A DNA stretch of 6,189 nucleotides from Thermoanaerobaculia bacterium (GTDB taxonomy: Bacteria; Bacteroidota; Bacteroidia; Chitinophagales; Saprospiraceae). Where the stretch lies: positions 1 to 6,189 of the forward strand of contig JAKLJF010000313.1 in assembly GCA_023151335.1 (NCBI GenBank), in the 5' to 3' direction. The notes beneath the pieces are model-generated. The model was given only the letters and a program-made list of their open reading frames with translations. It did not search any database and was not told the DNA's origin. This document shows positions 1 to 5,672 of this stretch, piece by piece (within the stretch, counting starts at the first letter, position 1; every line of letters starts with the position of its first letter). The position numbers were made by a program, and so were the translations under genes.

Positions 1-265
1 CCAGTACATCATGCAGCAAATCTCGATATTGATCGACCAGCATCAAATGTTTGCCAAACGCCATCTCATACTGGCGCAGTTCTTCTTGCGCGGCCTCCGA
101 CAAAGCGCAATTATTTATGCCCGCCATCGCTGGATCCAAACCGACCAGAAGCCACGCAGCGTCTTCCAGCCCCCATGACGCCGCCTCCAACCAGACATCA
201 TAATCCGGATAAATGCTCACCAGACTATGTGTGGTTTCTTCTGTCTGTTTTAATGCCTGTTCCAT
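1..265 (-). CDS. Unrecognised protein, 5' part only (runs off left edge)
   Basis: An open frame reads leftward from an ATG at 265-263 to the window edge: 88 complete codons without a stop. I do not recognise the family. The visible N-terminus is acidic and soluble, with no signal peptide or membrane segment. A short conserved-looking stretch, W-x-L-E-A-A-S-W-G-L-E-D-A-A-W-L-L-V-G-L-D-P (about residues 25-46), resembles the 'W..EAA.LL.G.DP' pattern that I associate with small unknown proteins of phages and islands; that link is from memory. No clear Shine-Dalgarno precedes the ATG. A short palindrome, GCATA-AA-TATGC (269-280), lies 3 bp upstream of it. The gene is divergent from the DUF5677-like gene and shares its promoter region. 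The frame and start are reasonably sure; the function is unknown. Confidence 0.6.
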   Translation of the reverse strand, partial: MEQALKQTEETTHSLVSIYPDYDVWLEAASWGLEDAAWLLVGLDPAMAGINNCALSEAAQEELRQYEMAFGKHLMLVDQYRDLLHDVL

Positions 266-286
266 TACGCATAAATATGCAACTGC

Positions 287-317
287 TTGCTTTACCTTTG
301 AAATTCTACGATATACT
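287..317 (+). promoter_or_regulatory. Candidate rightward promoter for the DUF5677-like gene
   Basis: A TATACT -10 (312-317, 5/6 match) is preceded by TTGCTT (287-292) at a long 19-bp spacing. An alternative -35, TTTACC (291-296), would leave 15 bp. A start near 324 fits translation from 378 or 399 and argues against the upstream methionines of the open frame. An 8-bp inverted repeat, GCTTGCTT (285-292) and AAGCAAGC (342-349), flanks the site and might be an operator or chance. Confidence 0.35.
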
Positions 318-332
318 ATGTGTACAAAACAA
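303..332 (-). promoter_or_regulatory. Candidate leftward promoter for the left-edge gene
   Basis: Read on the minus strand, TTGTTT (332-327) and TAGAAT (308-303) are separated by 18 bp. The -10 matches the consensus at 5 of 6 positions; the -35 keeps only TTG. Transcription would start near 296, giving a leader of about 30 nt. It overlaps the candidate rightward promoter, so the two genes could compete for polymerase. This rests on pattern matching alone. Confidence 0.3.
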
Positions 333-398
333 GAACACTTCAAGCAAGCCCCTTTTCTAAAAACCGGTTACGGTGGCATGCAAACAAGCAGGCAAGAT

Positions 399-1976
399 AT
401 GGCAGAAAAACAAATTTTAAGCGATCACGTCAGAAAGAAGAAAAAACTCATTCCCCCTTTGTTAAACCTGCCAGGCGGTATGAGTCCTTATTCCTGGGCA
501 CAGGAGTTGATGCCGGACCTGCTCTGGCTGGCTCTCTTGCATGAAACACTGGGCATGCACCGTGGAGTCGAATGCGCGATTAAGGTCGTTTCAATCGCCA
601 ATGAACTGTGTTCGTGCGAGCCCAAACCCTTTTTCTGCCGGGCCGGATCGTTTTTAAAGCTGTCGGATAAGGAGAAACAGGACTTGGTGCAGACACTGCA
701 GTCTGAAGGATATTTGGGCGATATCCGTAACGGGCTCATGCCCATCTTTCACTTTTTTCCAGAGTGTCCGTTATTGTTTTTGAAGCCTGAAAATGAGCCT
801 CTTCCAAACAAAGAGGACGCAGAAAATCTTCTAAACAGCCTTCTGCCATCCCTGTATGACCGTTATTCCCGGACAGCCGCTTTTACACAGGCAACGGCAT
901 TATGCTCCGGTTTCGAACAGGGCAAAATAAAAATTGCCATGGAAAAAGCACCGATTTTTACAGATTTCAATGAAATCGAAAATTATCCGAATACGGAAAA
1001 ATCAGAACAGGTCGCAGCCTCCCTGCGGGCGGCAATGCCGATGCTTCTTATAGGTGCCGATAAGGATAATGAAACCGCCGATTGGATAGACAGCTTTTGG
1101 AAGGAATTATCCGGCTTCGGGGAATGCGAACTGGAAGAACAAATGCAGTATTACGACGAAGAAAATGCGGGTGACGATTTTGAAAAATGTATTTTCCGTT
1201 TTTGCAATGCGGCCAGAAGAGAGCTTCAGGAGCGGATCGACAAATGGCACTTTAACCTGAACAATATTGAACTTTACGAAGTGATCGGCGCATTGCTGGC
1301 ACGGCAGACAACCTTGGCTGTAGATCTCGCGGTTTCCCCCATGATATGGACGCCGCACTCTGCAGCCCTGTTTCACCGCGCCATGGCGGACGTCTACATC
1401 ACAATCGCCTGGATTTTCAAAGATCCAGTGAAGAGATCGAAACAGTTCGTTGAAGACGGCATCGGCGCTGTCAAACTTGAAATAGAGCATAGAAAAAAAG
1501 ATCAGGAAAAAAGAGATAATGACGATCCCCGCATCGATGCGATGATTGAGTTTCAGGAGAAATGGGTTTCCTCTCAGCGTATCGCCGATCTGGTCGAAGT
1601 CAACCTCGGCTCATGGTCGGGTATTACGACACGTCAGATGGCTATCGAAGCAGATTGCCTTGATTTTTACAATTACGTGTATCAACCGTTTAGCGCCGCA
1701 GTTCATTCAGCATGGCCTCATATCAGTGTAAAAAACCTGCAATATTGTTCAAACCCGGCACACAGGCATCATAGAGTGCCTATCAGTGCCGATTATCAGC
1801 CCGATCCACACTTTCTTTATCTGGCGGCAAAATATCTGCAAAAAGCCTTTGCAAGATTTGATGAAGAAACAGGTGTAAAAACGGAAGCACCATCGGCTTT
1901 TGATTTGCTTTACGAAGATTTATATGGTGCGCCGGAAGATGCGGACGCTATTATCGAAGACGAAAAAGAAGCGTGA
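399..1976 (+). CDS. DUF5677-like protein, putative accessory/defence gene
   Basis: The open frame extends up to 213. I place the start at the ATG at 399 (525 residues) because the candidate promoter lies at 287-317 and the sequence becomes protein-like from M-A-E-K-Q. ATG 378 is an alternative; both have weak ribosome sites (an AGG lies about 9 nt before 399). The N-terminus is basic (RKKKK), followed by an 'IPPLLNLPGG..SWAQELMPDLLW' segment. The C-terminal third is helical. It contains R-A-M-A-D-V-Y-I-T-I-A-W-I-F-K-D-P near residue 327 and F-S-A-A-V-H-S-A-W-P-H further on, which resembles DUF5677. It ends in an acidic tail. No signal peptide or membrane segment is seen, so it is probably cytoplasmic. 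It sits 24 bp upstream of an ApeA-like remnant in the same orientation, suggesting an operon. The family call is from memory of the pattern. The molecular function is unknown, and the ApeA neighbour is the only hint of a defence role. Confidence 0.75.
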   Translation: MAEKQILSDHVRKKKKLIPPLLNLPGGMSPYSWAQELMPDLLWLALLHETLGMHRGVECAIKVVSIANELCSCEPKPFFCRAGSFLKLSDKEKQDLVQTLQSEGYLGDIRNGLMPIFHFFPECPLLFLKPENEPLPNKEDAENLLNSLLPSLYDRYSRTAAFTQATALCSGFEQGKIKIAMEKAPIFTDFNEIENYPNTEKSEQVAASLRAAMPMLLIGADKDNETADWIDSFWKELSGFGECELEEQMQYYDEENAGDDFEKCIFRFCNAARRELQERIDKWHFNLNNIELYEVIGALLARQTTLAVDLAVSPMIWTPHSAALFHRAMADVYITIAWIFKDPVKRSKQFVEDGIGAVKLEIEHRKKDQEKRDNDDPRIDAMIEFQEKWVSSQRIADLVEVNLGSWSGITTRQMAIEADCLDFYNYVYQPFSAAVHSAWPHISVKNLQYCSNPAHRHHRVPISADYQPDPHFLYLAAKYLQKAFARFDEETGVKTEAPSAFDLLYEDLYGAPEDADAIIEDEKEA

Positions 1977-2000
1977 TATTTCAAGAATTGGCATAGAAGG

Positions 2001-2453
2001 ATGAAACAGTTTAAAGACACACAAAGGGTCGGAGAATTTTGTATAGAAGGAAATTATCTACCAGGAGACTTAAAACTTAACGGATCGGAAACCACGTTAG
2101 AATTGCATTCAAAATCCGAGTTGCAAGGTACGCTGGAAAGGCACGGTGATATCCACGGGGTATTGGGCGGTAATGAAAAAGTTTCTTTATTGGACTGCAT
2201 AACAAGAAACTACAGCAGTAATTATAGCGGGGTTTCTGATGAACGGCGTTTTTCTGCATTTATCTTTCCGCATTATGCTGTATTCGGACCGCTCCACATA
2301 AATCGCTCAGAACCAAAAATAACGGCATTGAATTTTGTTATTCAGGATGCGACAGAGCTCTTTTATGATTTTGGAGCTTTTGGGACAATTCTCAATAAAG
2401 ACCTTGATATAAAATCAACGCTTGAACAGGTACTGTGTCATCCACACCGATAA
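2001..2453 (+). pseudogene. Truncated ApeA-type protein, N-terminal domain only
   Basis: The frame gives 150 residues from ATG 2001. AGAAGG lies at 1995-2000 but abuts the ATG, which is unusually close for a ribosome site. The sequence looks like the N-terminal beta-rich domain of ApeA-family proteins: G-E-F-C-I-E-G-N-Y-L-P-G near residue 11, an I-H-G-V-L-G-G-N-E-K-V-S-L-L-D stretch near residues 50-65, then L-F-Y-D-F-G-A-F-G near residue 118. Full-length ApeA proteins are several hundred residues long and end in a HEPN RNase domain that drives abortive infection. Here everything after about residue 143 is missing. The last residues (V-L-C-H-P-H-R) are read out of frame from the phosphoesterase fragment that follows. 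The remnant therefore lacks the nuclease and should be inactive as ApeA, though a free N-terminal domain could still be made. The family call is moderately sure; the truncation is clear if the call is right. Confidence 0.6.
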
Positions 2454-2820
2454 AACACAAAAGCTGACGCCGGAAGATACGCTCAAATTTCATGAACGCT
2501 ATGTAGAAAACCTGATTAAATGGTTTGAGATTGATTTATCAGGGCCACGAGTTGTTTTATCGCATCACGCACCAATACCAGGGCCGACAGGATTAAACCG
2601 TCATGGGATGAGGGAGATTGAACCAGCATACACGTCCCGAGATATGATCAAAATTATTGATCAGTATCAGCCCGATCTCTGGGTTTACGGCCACACACAT
2701 CAGCCCAATGATCAGATCTTTGGCAAAACCCGGATAATTTCTAATCCGCGCGGTTATGCCTTCAGGCACGAGCTGTGCGAAGGTTTCGCCCCTTACGGCA
2801 AGCCGGTGGAGGTCAAATGA
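2422..2820 (+). pseudogene. Metallophosphoesterase, C-terminal fragment
   Basis: This frame encodes the C-terminal half of a calcineurin-like metallophosphoesterase. It shows V-V-L-S-H-H-A-P (metal-binding His-His), then D-L-W-V-Y-G-H-T-H (the GHTH motif), and R-I-I-S-N-P-R-G-Y near the end. Intact relatives are about 250-280 residues and begin with a D-x-H block and a GNHE block that bind the first metal. Both are absent, so the fragment cannot form a complete dinuclear site. The frame opens only with a TTG at 2422 that lies inside the 3' end of the ApeA-like frame, with no good ribosome site. Family resemblance resumes at about V-I-H-T-D-K, so the deletion junction lies near 2425-2440. The stop TGA (2818-2820) overlaps a following ATG. 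I read it as a 5'-truncated relic; the original substrate is unknown. Confidence 0.75.
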
Positions 2821-2852
2821 ACGACAGCGAAAAAATAAAGCACGAGCAGTGA
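2817..2852 (+). pseudogene. 11-codon stub of a gene once coupled to the phosphoesterase
   Basis: An ATG at 2817 overlaps the phosphoesterase stop as ATGA and is preceded by a strong ribosome site, GGAGG (2808-2812), at 4 nt. This is a classic translational-coupling arrangement, yet the frame ends after M-N-D-S-E-K-I-K-H-E-Q. The most economical reading is that it is the first few codons of a downstream gene removed when the abiE segment arrived or the region was deleted. A functional micro-ORF or chance overlap cannot be excluded. Confidence 0.3.
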
Positions 2853-2873
2853 ATGTCACTCTCTGTCCTGCCC

Positions 2874-4316
2874 TTACTTTACCTCCGTTAAGTATCCTGT
2901 CCGACCAGAACAAGGATAGCCATTTTTGTTTTTATGCTTATTAAGCTTGGAATCGTTTTTGCTGCGTGTGAATTTTTTCTGACACATAGGGCATTGAAAA
3001 ACGTATTTAGGCCCGAAAGAAGAAGATCCTGCTCTTCTGACAGGCCGGGTTGCTCTTCGGATGGGTGTACCGAATGGTTTTATTTTTCTGGATTCGGCAA
3101 CGGTCGGAGCCAGAACGACAGGTCCGCCCGAGGTCAGTTCAACCTCATAACGCGGCGTAAAGGCCCTGTTCGTCACGCGCGCCCCACGAATACGGTCCGT
3201 ACGGTAGCTTCTATGTTCCCCATTCTCAACTTTAATGCCGTGCAAAATCACATCACCATTTTGTGTGGATCTCAGGGAATAAGGTTCAATGATAGGAGAT
3301 GAATGACGGCCTTTATCATCAACATAGTCCAGTTCAACACACAATCTGTTGGCCGCCGCGAAGCGGATTATTTCAAGATGCTGTGCGCCATGCCTTACGG
3401 TCAAGCTGCGGCCAGGGCGCTCGCGGATAATCGTTTCGCCGGGCTTTAAAGGGTACGCTGTCGGAATGACCGGCTCGTGTCCATGTTCAATCCACTCAAA
3501 AATCGCGGGTAACTCGTTCCAGTAACTTTCAACCGGCGGAAGGTTCGGCAACTGGTGTCCCAGCATACTCGCCCACGAGCCTTCCAGGCTTTCTTTGTGT
3601 GATTCAAGATCGGCCAAAACCGGAACGGAAATCCCTTTAAATTCACATTTCTGCCGCAGAATATCGAGAAGAACGCCTGCCGCCGGTTTGATGGTTGAGT
3701 TTCTGAACAGATTGACCACATCGTATAAATCGCGGGGGCGGGTTCTTTCCGCCAATGCCCTGAATTTTTCGCCGAACACTTCTTCATAGACGTAGCAAAG
3801 CGCCTGAATACCGCCCTCCGGCTCATCCGAATAAGGGTGGTAAACGGGCTGCAGCGCAGGTGACAACACAAGTTTTTCATCGGCTGTCAGATCAAGTTTG
3901 ATTTTTGGATAGCCGCCTGAGGTCGGCGAAACAGGGCCGCGATAAGAAACTTTCCCCTGGCATGATATTTTTCCGCGCGGATTTGTGTAGATATCAAAGG
4001 ACAGGCCGTCTTTCGGAACCTCGATCCCCGTCTGTTCATATACCCATTCGGCTATGGTTTCGAATGTGCCGCGCAGGAAATCTTTGTCAATCTGGCTTTC
4101 ATCGATCAGCGTGAAATCGAGATCCTCGGAAAACCGGTATGTTTCGAAATAGCATTTTTTAAGACAGGTTCCGCCCTTGAACACCCAGTTTTTATTTATT
4201 GCCGGATGATTATAGATACCGGCCAGCAGCCACCCCAAGACGTAATCTTTCTCGATAACGTCCGGGCGCAGGCTTACGGTGGCGGCCATGGCCAGAATTT
4301 CACGGCGGTCGATCAT
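2874..4316 (-). CDS. abiEii: AbiEii nucleotidyltransferase toxin with WYL-like and zinc-finger-like extensions
   Basis: This 480-residue protein is the toxin of a type IV AbiE toxin-antitoxin system. AbiEii is a DNA polymerase-beta-like nucleotidyltransferase that halts growth, giving abortive phage infection. The N-terminal catalytic region has all the expected motifs: K-G-G-T-C-L-K-K (47-54) with R-F-S-E-D-L-D (61-67), K-I-K-L-D-L (138-143), and K-F-R-A-L-A-E-R...R-P-R-D-L-Y-D (184-199). Residues about 310-392 resemble a WYL domain (S-L-R-S-T-Q-N-G-D-V-I-L-H-G...Y-R-T-D-R-I). A linker rich in R, P and S follows. The C-terminal tail has C442-x2-C445-x15-H461-x7-C469, a zinc-finger-like pattern. 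The start ATG (4316-4314) has a strong GGAAGG site 5 nt upstream. The gene begins 12 bp after the abiEi stop, so the two are surely co-transcribed. No frameshift is seen. The toxin assignment is strong; the WYL call is good; zinc binding is inferred. Confidence 0.9.
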   Translation of the reverse strand: MIDRREILAMAATVSLRPDVIEKDYVLGWLLAGIYNHPAINKNWVFKGGTCLKKCYFETYRFSEDLDFTLIDESQIDKDFLRGTFETIAEWVYEQTGIEVPKDGLSFDIYTNPRGKISCQGKVSYRGPVSPTSGGYPKIKLDLTADEKLVLSPALQPVYHPYSDEPEGGIQALCYVYEEVFGEKFRALAERTRPRDLYDVVNLFRNSTIKPAAGVLLDILRQKCEFKGISVPVLADLESHKESLEGSWASMLGHQLPNLPPVESYWNELPAIFEWIEHGHEPVIPTAYPLKPGETIIRERPGRSLTVRHGAQHLEIIRFAAANRLCVELDYVDDKGRHSSPIIEPYSLRSTQNGDVILHGIKVENGEHRSYRTDRIRGARVTNRAFTPRYEVELTSGGPVVLAPTVAESRKIKPFGTPIRRATRPVRRAGSSSFGPKYVFQCPMCQKKFTRSKNDSKLNKHKNKNGYPCSGRTGYLTEVK

Positions 4317-4328
4317 GGGTTCCTTCCG

Positions 4329-5117
4329 TTAAGCCCAGGTTTCGGGAATCCAGAGATTCCATTTACTGATCAAACGCGGGCTGGAAATAGCGGGATCAAG
4401 CTTGGCGTTTCCGGTTGTCATGCGGTCACGGCAGGGCTGAAGTAAAGCTTCGACGCCTGCTTGTTCTGCCAGAAAACCAAGCCTCTTGAATACGGCACCG
4501 TTTCCAAGCCGTGCGGCATAATCAATCAATTGATTTATATCCGATTCTTGATCTTTCAGGTAGGCTTTAAGGCATTCAAAAACATGCGTGATGCCGCCGC
4601 CCGTTTCCGGCGTATCGAGCATATCGACAATCGTGCGGTGCTTATCGGAGATGGACAGCTTTGTGCCGCCGCGCCATAGCGTTTTAAGGCCGAACAGATT
4701 TTCTTCTTTCGTGTGCTTCAGCGCAAAATCCGTTCCATGATAGGTCTGCGTTTTATGACGCACTTCATGAGTTGTGAAAACGAAGATGCTGCGGAATATT
4801 TGTTCCGTGAAATCGTGGTGGCCCGCCGCCGTCCATCCGCCGATATAACAAGGTCCGAAAAGTGAAGGAGCCAGTATCCAAGGGTCTTCGATAACCTGTT
4901 GCGTTGTAAGGGCGTCCAGCGGCACAGGTGCGTAAAGACCGGGACCGACCCGCGCCAGCCAGCCTTGATGCGTCCAGCGGGCCAGCATTTTGGCAGCGTC
5001 CTGCCTTTCAAGGTCAAGTGCCTCCGCAGCGTCATCAATAGACACCAGCCTTCCTGCCGCCTGCAAAACAGTGGAAAGCCGCGCCCGGCCTTGACTTATA
5101 GAAGTTTCCTGTTCCAT
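4329..5117 (-). CDS. abiEi: AbiEi antitoxin and autorepressor
   Basis: 262 residues from the ATG at 5117-5115. An in-frame GTG at 5144 would add nine residues (M-K-K-R-S-N-S-I-A), but it has no ribosome site and lies inside a hairpin; CGGAG sits about 13 nt before the ATG. Residues about 10-70 form a winged-helix DNA-binding domain: A-G-R-L-V-S-I-D-D-A-A-E-A-L-D-L, then A-K-M-L-A-R-W, then G-W-L-A-R-V-G-P-G-L-Y. The remainder matches the AbiEi C-terminal antitoxin domain, with I-L-A-P-S-L-F-G-P-C-Y-I-G-G-W-T-A-A, then L-W-R-G-G-T-K-L-S-I-S-D-K-H-R-T-I-V-D-M-L-D. In this family the protein neutralises AbiEii without a stable complex and represses its own promoter by cooperative binding to inverted repeats. 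The two large palindromes upstream fit that role. It is the first gene of the abiE operon. Confidence 0.9.
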   Translation of the reverse strand: MEQETSISQGRARLSTVLQAAGRLVSIDDAAEALDLERQDAAKMLARWTHQGWLARVGPGLYAPVPLDALTTQQVIEDPWILAPSLFGPCYIGGWTAAGHHDFTEQIFRSIFVFTTHEVRHKTQTYHGTDFALKHTKEENLFGLKTLWRGGTKLSISDKHRTIVDMLDTPETGGGITHVFECLKAYLKDQESDINQLIDYAARLGNGAVFKRLGFLAEQAGVEALLQPCRDRMTTGNAKLDPAISSPRLISKWNLWIPETWA

Positions 5118-5119
5118 TG

Positions 5120-5176
5120 CTATACTATTGCTCCGTTTTTTCACGAAAAACGTGAATTTATAGATTAATAATATAG
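5120..5176. repeat. Operator-like 57-bp palindrome A
   Basis: This is an imperfect palindrome of 26-bp arms (5120-5145 and 5151-5176) around AAAAA, with 18 of 26 arm positions matching. The inner part is a perfect TTCACG-AAAAA-CGTGAA; the outer ends are CTATACTATT and AATAATATAG. It covers most of the abiE -10, the expected transcription start and the 5' leader, ending 2 bp before the abiEi ATG. A bound dimer here would block transcription. It is a likely AbiEi operator, by position and by analogy with characterised AbiEi proteins. Confidence 0.75.
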
Positions 5177-5202
5177 TAAAAACCTTACGATTGCACGAAC
5201 AA
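5173..5202 (-). promoter_or_regulatory. Probable abiE operon promoter
   Basis: On the minus strand TTGTTC (5202-5197) and TACTAT (5178-5173) are separated by 18 bp, with a start expected near 5166. This promoter lies exactly between the two operator palindromes: the -10 overlaps palindrome A and the -35 ends 3 bp from palindrome B. The leader RNA would carry the TTCACG/CGTGAA hairpin ahead of abiEi. Confidence 0.55.
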
Positions 5203-5205
5203 TAG

Positions 5206-5262
5206 CTATACTATCGATCCATTTTTTCACGAAAAATGTGAATTTATGGATCAGTAATATAG
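5206..5262. repeat. Operator-like 57-bp palindrome B
   Basis: This is a second copy of the palindrome, in direct orientation 86 bp from copy A, with the same 26-5-26 geometry. Copies A and B agree at 50 of 57 positions. Its own arms match at 19 of 26 positions; the middle part is especially good (GATCCAT...ATGGATC around TTCAC/GTGAA). It lies immediately upstream of the predicted abiE -35. It is probably the second AbiEi site, allowing cooperative binding across the promoter. Confidence 0.75.
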
Positions 5263-5290
5263 CAGAGTTAACGCAAGTAGGGGGAGGATC

Positions 5291-5349
5291 GGTTTAAATT
5301 TTCGCCGATAAGGGTACTCACAGTACCGTTACAGCAACAAATTTAAACC
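5291..5349. repeat. Concentric double inverted repeat of unknown role
   Basis: GGTTTAAATTT (5291-5301) and AAATTTAAACC (5339-5349) are perfect 11-bp inverted copies. Inside them GGTACT-CAC-AGTACC (5313-5327) is a perfect 6-bp hairpin. Both have their centre at base 5320, with 11-nt unpaired segments on each side between the stems. No gene covers it. It could be a relic of a small mobile element, a protein-binding dyad or a structured RNA. No coding or family assignment is possible from the sequence. Confidence 0.6.
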
Positions 5350-5410
5350 CTGAGGCCTGACGCCGATGCACCACTTATTTTCGCTTGTTTTCGAAGGGGT
5401 TGTAAGGAAT

Positions 5411-5459
5411 TTGCTTCCGGATTGCTTCCAAATCCGATGCAGGGTATCGATCTGCATCG
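5411..5459. repeat. Short tandem and inverted repeats between the island and the tRNA
   Basis: TTGCTTCC occurs twice, at 5411-5418 and 5422-5429, exactly 11 bp (one helical turn) apart. It is followed by a perfect 8-bp inverted repeat, CGATGCAG (5435-5442) and CTGCATCG (5452-5459), with a 9-nt spacer. No T-run follows on either side, so the inverted repeat is not a standard terminator. This could be a binding or recombination region beside the tRNA; nothing in the sequence proves a role. Confidence 0.4.
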
Positions 5460-5494
5460 CATCGAAACACCAATTAAGTCATTGAAATATAAAG

Positions 5495-5501
5495 AAAAAA
5501 A
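5495..5501 (-). terminator. T-run after the initiator tRNA
   Basis: On the minus strand seven T residues begin 2 nt after the encoded CCA, followed by C-TTT. Such a tract directly after a tRNA could end transcription, but no separate hairpin precedes it apart from the tRNA fold itself. Confidence 0.3.
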
Positions 5502-5502
5502 T

Positions 5503-5579
<77 letters not shown>

Positions 5580-5597
5580 ATAAACCGAGTGAGAGTG

Positions 5598-5626
5598 CTT
5601 ATATAGTGCTTATTAACGAAAAGCAA
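5598..5626 (-). promoter_or_regulatory. Promoter of the initiator tRNA
   Basis: On the minus strand TTGCTT (5626-5621) and TATAAG (5603-5598) are spaced by 17 bp, with a start expected about 10 nt before the mature tRNA end. The segment also holds a direct repeat, GTGCTTAT, at 5595-5602 and 5606-5613 (11-bp period). Elements and spacing are close to the sigma-70 consensus. Confidence 0.6.
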
Positions 5627-5672
5627 GTCTGCAAACATTGCTCTCATTCCTGGAAACTGTGTACAACGGAGC

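Noticed and set aside
1107..1490. 127-codon leftward open frame inside the DUF5677-like gene
   Set aside because: It is a shadow frame: it has no ribosome site or recognisable family, and the opposite frame is clearly the protein-like one.
2848..2860. Hairpin AGTGA-ATG-TCACT as a terminator between the converging genes
   Set aside because: The stem is only 5 bp and no T-run follows directly on either strand (the nearest leftward T-rich tract begins about 8 nt on), so the evidence is too weak to call.
3446..3880. 144-codon leftward open frame in another frame of abiEii
   Set aside because: It is an out-of-frame reading of the toxin gene, whose own frame carries all the catalytic motifs without interruption.
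5120..5262. Possible CRISPR or satellite array from the repeated 57-mers
   Set aside because: There are only two copies, each is itself a palindrome, and they bracket a promoter, so operators explain them better.
5366..5485. A 39-codon rightward open frame in the gap before the tRNA
   Set aside because: It has no ribosome site, runs through the inverted and tandem repeats, and its translation looks random in composition.
5580..5672. Possible TPP riboswitch upstream of thiO
   Set aside because: The segment is only 93 bp, is occupied by the tRNA promoter, and lacks the conserved THI-box blocks (CUGAGA and the GGAU/GCCAGCG region).
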